Program-made: the position numbers and the translations under genes | Notes under the pieces: model-generated | What the model saw: the letters and a program-made list of their open reading frames with translations, nothing else | Database searches by the model: none | What the model was told of the DNA's origin: nothing | Shown here: piece by piece, positions 7,210 to 9,871 of the stretch | Position numbering within the stretch: the stretch's first letter is position 1 | How the letters are laid out: each line of letters starts with the position of its first letter | Source of the DNA: Parvimonas sp. | GTDB lineage: Bacteria > Bacillota > Clostridia > Tissierellales > Peptoniphilaceae | Direction of reading: 5' to 3' | Length of the DNA stretch: 9,871 nt | Assembly (NCBI GenBank): GCA_022770425.1 | Contig: JALEHY010000033.1 | Coordinates: forward strand, 1 to 9,871

Positions 7210-7245
7210 AAAAGCATATATCGAAATTTTGATATATGCTTTTTT
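7210..7245 (+). terminator. Rho-independent terminator of the opp operon
   Basis: A 13-bp stem pairs 7210-7222 (AAAAGCATATATC) with 7231-7243 around an 8-base loop and ends in T6 (7240-7245). It begins 15 bases after the oppF stop. Confidence 0.92.
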
Positions 7246-7351
7246 ATTTAATTTTCCATAAAAAAATATCAGAATTGGAAAAAAACGAAATTATGAAATT
7301 AAAGATATTTTTAAATAAAAATAATAGTTTAATAAATTATTTTAAAAGATG

Positions 7352-7379
7352 TTGACTTTTATTTTGGTTATGTTACAAT
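7352..7379 (+). promoter_or_regulatory. Sigma-A promoter (extended -10) of the downstream ABC unit
   Basis: TTGACT (7352-7357), 16-bp spacing, then TACAAT (7374-7379) preceded by TGT (7371-7373), an extended -10. Transcription would start near 7386. This gives a leader of about 158 nt before the ABC ATPase gene, long enough for a regulatory device. Confidence 0.75.
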
Positions 7380-7414
7380 TTGTATTATAAATACTGTGCA
7401 TAACTTGTGTTAGT

Positions 7415-7483
7415 ATGAATGCGCATTGGTTAATTCCAATGGGATACGGTGCATTAAAAGTCATCAAAGACATGTTTGGTTAA
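7415..7483 (+). CDS. Possible 22-residue leader peptide or small peptide (uncertain)
   Basis: ATG 7415 opens a 22-codon frame closed by TAA 7481-7483. The product starts MNAHWLIP and ends ALKVIKDMFG: short, partly amphipathic, with no Cys and no Gly-Gly leader. Its tail loosely recalls small membrane-active peptides, but this is too short for a homology claim. Against it: no Shine-Dalgarno sequence precedes the ATG, and the stretch contains a repeated palindromic module that better fits an RNA or DNA element. In favour: it lies about 30 nt after the predicted transcript start, directly upstream of an exporter-like ABC pair. Its stop codon falls within the second palindrome, as in leader-peptide attenuators. 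Confidence 0.25.
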   Translation: MNAHWLIPMGYGALKVIKDMFG

Positions 7484-7504
7484 ATCCAAACAAAAGGATA
7501 TGGT
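7424..7504 (+). repeat. Tandem composite module: TTGGTTAAWTCCAA palindrome plus GGATAYGGT, two copies
   Basis: Copy 1 is the inverted repeat CATTGG-TTAATT-CCAATG (7424-7441) followed by GGATACGGT (7442-7450). Copy 2 is GTTTGG-TTAAAT-CCAAAC (7474-7491) followed by GGATATGGT (7496-7504). The TTGG starts are exactly 50 bases apart. Each palindrome can fold as a 6-bp RNA hairpin or act as a dyad operator. AATGC 7418-7422 / GCATT 7451-7455 can close copy 1 into a larger hairpin. I do not recognise this as a known riboswitch. Confidence 0.65.
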
Positions 7505-7521
7505 TTATACCATATCCTTTT
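7492..7521 (+). terminator. Terminator-like hairpin in the leader of the ABC unit
   Basis: AAAAGGATATGG (7492-7503) pairs with CCATATCCTTTT (7510-7521), a perfect 12-bp stem with a 6-base loop, followed by the T-rich TTTTACATATT. It lies 22 bases before the ABC ATPase start and just before GGAGG at 7535-7539. It could terminate a short RNA or act as a conditional attenuator. The 3' arm could alternatively pair 8 of 9 bases with GGATACGGT at 7442-7450, which would abolish the hairpin. Confidence 0.65.
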
Positions 7522-7543
7522 ACATATTATTTATGGAGGAGTT

Positions 7544-8191
7544 ATGAAAATACTTGAACTTAAACATAATTTTGAAACTTTTTCTTTAGATATAAAAGAT
7601 ATGGAGTTTAATAGAAATAAAATCATCGGTTTGGTCGGGAAAAACGGTGCAGGGAAAACTACATTAATGAATTGTGTCAGCGGAAATTTAAAGCCTAATG
7701 TTAAATGCGAGTTAGAGGATATACAACAAGAGGATATTTTATATATACCAAGTGATTTAAAGGCTTATGAATTTCTCACTGTGAATGAATTTTTAGACTT
7801 GTTGATAAAATATAATGAAACTTACATTACTTCAAAAGAACTTATAGAGATTTTAAAGTTAAAAGGTAAAGAAAATGAACTTATATGCAATCTATCTCAG
7901 GGAATGTGTAAAAAAATTTCTTTAGCTCCTATTTTTATAAGGAGTTATCGACTGTTGATTTTAGATGAACCTTTTAACAGTATAGATATTAACTACATTT
8001 TTGAGCTTAAGAAACATTTAAGAAATTTGGTTGAAATTTGCAGTATAGTTATATCTTCTCATATTTTAGATACTTTAAGCGACTTGTGTGATATTTTTTA
8101 TGTTATTGACGAAGGAAATGTTGTTAAGTGCATAGTCAATGATTTTAATATAGAAAATCTTGAGAGGGAGATTTTAAATGGAAATACTTAG
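7544..8191 (+). CDS. ABC transporter ATPase, exporter/ABC-2 type, substrate unknown
   Basis: A compact 215-residue ATPase of the kind that powers ABC-2 exporters and peptide- or antibiotic-resistance pumps. Walker A GKNGAGKT is at 32-39, signature LSQGM at 117-121, Walker B LLILDEP (137-143) with Glu142, D-loop NSID (145-148), and switch His173. The Q-loop is odd: where relatives have a YxPQ or YxPE motif this protein has YIPS (67-70), so Gln/Glu is replaced by Ser70. The helical subdomain is short and the protein lacks the C-terminal extension seen in BcrA-like pumps of about 300 residues. GGAGG at 7535-7539 sets the start. The gene overlaps the permease gene by 14 bases, so the two very likely form one transporter. 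No binding protein gene is adjacent, which argues for export rather than uptake. Confidence 0.85.
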   Translation: MKILELKHNFETFSLDIKDMEFNRNKIIGLVGKNGAGKTTLMNCVSGNLKPNVKCELEDIQQEDILYIPSDLKAYEFLTVNEFLDLLIKYNETYITSKELIEILKLKGKENELICNLSQGMCKKISLAPIFIRSYRLLILDEPFNSIDINYIFELKKHLRNLVEICSIVISSHILDTLSDLCDIFYVIDEGNVVKCIVNDFNIENLEREILNGNT

Positions 8192-9329
8192 AATAAATTA
8201 TTTTTTATTTAGAAAAAGGTTGAAATTAACAAAAATCAGACATTTATTTTTCATATCTTCCCTGATTTTTTTGCTTTTGTTTGTACAGTTGATTTTTTAT
8301 AAATTGGGAAAGTATGAACAAATGTATAAATTAAAGTTTATAATTTTCAGTGTATTTAGTGCAGGAACTGTTTTTCCGAGTAAAAATTTTACGGATTTAC
8401 TTAGATTAAAGACATTTTTTAACAAGATAAATAACTACAGTTTAGAAAGATATTTTTACTGTAAAAATTATATATTAACTGTAATTTTGTTTGTTTATTT
8501 TTTTATTCCTTATAAAGTGGAGTTTGTTAAAACTTTTCTTTTGTATTTTTTTATCATACTTTTTATATATTTGATTTTTATTGTTTTATCAAATCTAATG
8601 CCAAATAACTGTTTGGAAATTTATTTAAAAATTTTTAGAATGATTTTTGCATGGGGTCTATTTTTGTATGCAGACAAAATATTGAAATTTGATTTTTCTT
8701 ATTATGCAAATAAGCTTAGTATATATATTTATGTGCCGTTAATTTTGTCAGTGATAGGACTTTCGCTTTACTTTTTAAAAAATATAAGGAGTTATGAAAC
8801 TAAAAATCAAAAATATTTAAGTTTATTTGTAAAAAATAATAAACTTTTTGATTATAATCTACTTTATATATTAAGAAATAAATCTTTTTATAATTTTATT
8901 GTAACTTTCTATATTTCAATGTTTTTGATTTTCGATGCAGAAAATGTTAAAAATATAAGTTTTTCAATCGGACTGATACTCATACTAAATAATTTGTATA
9001 ATTTTTATAGTGTTTGGAATTTTGATGAAAAAAGGCTTAATATTTTTTTCTCAAAAGAAAATATAAACAGTATACAACGGTTAAAAAATATTTCGATTGT
9101 AAAAGCGTATTTGATTTTTGTAATAGCAGTCTTTCCGATAATTTTTTACAGAGTCGGAATGGTTAGAGCTTTTTTAATTTTAATCGGAAATCTTTTGGGA
9201 GTTTTCGTATCAAACATAATTGTTGGAAGATTTTTAAAAGTAAATAATTTTATATTAAATAAAAATTTAATGTTTAATTACTTTTTAATAAATTTAATTA
9301 TATCTATTTTGTTATTGTTGTTTATTTAG
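8178..9329 (+). CDS. ABC transporter permease-like polytopic membrane protein, function unknown
   Basis: A 383-residue, extremely hydrophobic protein, rich in Phe, Ile, Leu, Tyr and Asn. About ten membrane segments are visible, roughly at residues 23-42, 52-68, 97-113, 118-140, 150-166, 180-200, 237-253, 260-280, 308-325, 328-352 and 364-383. Basic loops such as FRKRLKLTKIR (11-21) suggest a cytoplasmic N-terminus. No soluble extracellular domain and no conserved motif were recognised; the family is inferred from the 14-base overlap with the ATPase gene and from topology. GAGGGAG at 8164-8170, seven bases upstream, supports the start. Its base composition is even more AT-rich than the opp genes (many TTT, ATA and TTA codons), partly a result of its hydrophobicity but also compatible with transfer. 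A sugar, lipid, peptide or drug exporter are all possible. Confidence 0.75.
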   Translation: MEILRINYFLFRKRLKLTKIRHLFFISSLIFLLLFVQLIFYKLGKYEQMYKLKFIIFSVFSAGTVFPSKNFTDLLRLKTFFNKINNYSLERYFYCKNYILTVILFVYFFIPYKVEFVKTFLLYFFIILFIYLIFIVLSNLMPNNCLEIYLKIFRMIFAWGLFLYADKILKFDFSYYANKLSIYIYVPLILSVIGLSLYFLKNIRSYETKNQKYLSLFVKNNKLFDYNLLYILRNKSFYNFIVTFYISMFLIFDAENVKNISFSIGLILILNNLYNFYSVWNFDEKRLNIFFSKENINSIQRLKNISIVKAYLIFVIAVFPIIFYRVGMVRAFLILIGNLLGVFVSNIIVGRFLKVNNFILNKNLMFNYFLINLIISILLLLFI

Positions 9330-9376
9330 AAATTACAAATTGCGGTAATAAATCGCCTGTGAGAAAAATTTCTAAG
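9325..9376 (+). repeat. Inverted repeat spanning the permease stop codon
   Basis: TAGAAATT (9327-9334, including the TAG stop) is matched by AATTTCTA (9367-9374), with a small GCG/CGC helix (9342-9344 with 9354-9356) inside. There is no U-tract, so it is more likely a 3'-end RNA structure than the terminator. A further 8-bp AT-only inverted repeat (9392-9399 / 9409-9416) follows. Confidence 0.35.
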
Positions 9377-9429
9377 TCATTTCATATAGTAAAATAATTT
9401 TTTAGGATAATTATTTATACATTTTTGAT

Positions 9430-9459
9430 AAATGCTACTCTTTTGTGAGTAGTATTTTT
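9430..9459 (+). terminator. Rho-independent terminator of the ABC ATPase-permease unit
   Basis: AAATGCTACTC (9430-9440) pairs with GAGTAGTATTT (9447-9457), one G-U pair included, around loop TTTTGT, ending in the T5 run 9455-9459 and further T's. Confidence 0.8.
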
Positions 9460-9722
9460 GTTTTATGTTTTTTCCAAGTAATATTTACATTTATTTTTTG
9501 CTTGTTTCTTTCATTGACTGTTTCTTTGTTAATTTCATTAACTCTACTGTTAAATGTTTCCGTTTTTTGTTATAATTGTTGTATGTTTCGTTGAGATTTC
9601 TTTGATTTTTAGGTTTTGATACTTTTAATTACAGTAAATATGTAGGCTGTGAGTATATGAATATAGGTATGACAGAGAATTTTTTATACAAAATGAATTT
9701 AATATTATAAGGGAGATAGTAA
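9460..9722. other. Gene-free T-rich spacer
   Basis: No convincing gene is seen on either strand. The + strand is conspicuously T-rich between 9465 and 9600, which makes the - strand read as Lys/Asn/Glu-rich frames without a start codon plus ribosome-binding site. Together with 9330-9459, this separates the permease from the next ORF by 393 bases. Confidence 0.4.
9568..9576 (+). promoter_or_regulatory. Possible extended -10 promoter of the last small ORF
   Basis: TGTTATAAT is a perfect extended -10, but no good -35 lies 16-18 bases upstream. A weaker alternative, TTGATA (9616-9621) with TATGTA (9639-9644) at 17 bp, lies closer to the ORF. Confidence 0.4.
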
Positions 9723-9866
9723 ATGTTAGAAATAAAAAACATATCTGTTGTCGGTGTTAAAGACTATTTTGTTTTGGTTTTGATAAGTCTTATTTGGTTT
9801 GGTATAGGGTGTTTGCTGTTTGAAAGTATATTTAAGAAAAGTAAGAATTTTAATTGGAGCTATTAG
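9723..9866 (+). CDS. Small single-span membrane protein or ABC-transporter remnant (47 residues)
   Basis: ATG 9723 follows GGGAG (9711-9715) at a seven-base spacing, and the frame ends at TAG 9864-9866 just before the window edge. The start MLEIKNIS resembles the first strand of many ABC ATPases. About residues 16-34 (FVLVLISLIWFGIGCLLF) form one membrane helix followed by a basic tail (FKKSKNFNW), like the extreme C-terminus of ABC-2 permeases. It may therefore be a genuine small membrane protein or the product of an internal deletion in an ATPase-permease pair. No family is recognised. The good ribosome-binding site favours real translation. Confidence 0.45.
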   Translation: MLEIKNISVVGVKDYFVLVLISLIWFGIGCLLFESIFKKSKNFNWSY

Positions 9867-9871
9867 TATTT

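Noticed and set aside
7386..7543. Known riboswitch classes (purine, preQ1, SAM, TPP, FMN, lysine, glycine, cobalamin, c-di-GMP, guanidine)
   Set aside because: Hallmark conserved sequences of these classes as I know them are absent. GGATATGG occurs in some purine aptamers, but the surrounding three-way junction is not present.
9440..9600. Lys/Asn-rich open frames on the - strand, considered as a decayed gene
   Set aside because: No start codon with ribosome-binding site; the composition simply reflects T-rich + strand DNA, and no protein family was recognised.
1..9871. CRISPR arrays, tRNA, rRNA and complete insertion sequences
   Set aside because: No regularly spaced direct repeats, cloverleaf-like sequences, rRNA signatures or transposase domains were seen on either strand.

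Overview
The window is strongly AT-rich with bacterial signals throughout: AGGAGG-type ribosome-binding sites, near-consensus sigma-A promoters, and U-tract hairpin terminators. Together with a long-form hibernation factor and an oppABCDF-ordered peptide transporter, this points to a low-GC Gram-positive (Bacillota). An anaerobic Clostridia/Tissierellia-type organism of the Parvimonas/Peptoniphilus kind is my guess from composition only. All credible genes are on the + strand. I see no tRNA, rRNA, CRISPR array or complete insertion sequence.

Layout. (1) 1-297: 3' end of an unrecognised membrane protein. (2) 484-1166: promoter, hpf (ribosome hibernation factor) and its own terminator. (3) 1167-1613: a gene-free, very AT-rich stretch with several inverted repeats. 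(4) 1614-7245: a textbook peptide-uptake operon. It has a perfect TTGACA-17-TATAAT promoter, oppA (lipoprotein), a strong intercistronic hairpin, then tightly packed oppB, oppC, oppD and oppF, and a terminator. (5) 7352-9459: a second unit. A good promoter leads into an unusual ~160-nt leader, then an exporter-like ABC ATPase and an overlapping multi-spanning permease, closed by a terminator. (6) 9568-9866: a possible promoter and a 47-codon small membrane ORF at the window edge.

The opp genes work together: OppA captures peptides outside the membrane, OppB/OppC form the channel, and OppD/OppF hydrolyse ATP. The downstream ABC pair has no binding protein and looks like an ABC-2 type exporter or resistance pump of unknown substrate.

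The most interesting place is the leader at 7415-7521. A composite module, a TTGGTTAAWTCCAA palindrome followed by GGATAYGGT, occurs twice. The second copy of GGATAYGGT forms the 5' arm of a terminator-like hairpin, so the first copy could compete as an antiterminator. The same stretch also reads as a 22-codon ORF. This looks like an attenuator, tandem operator or leader-peptide device controlling the ABC pair. I cannot match it to a known class.
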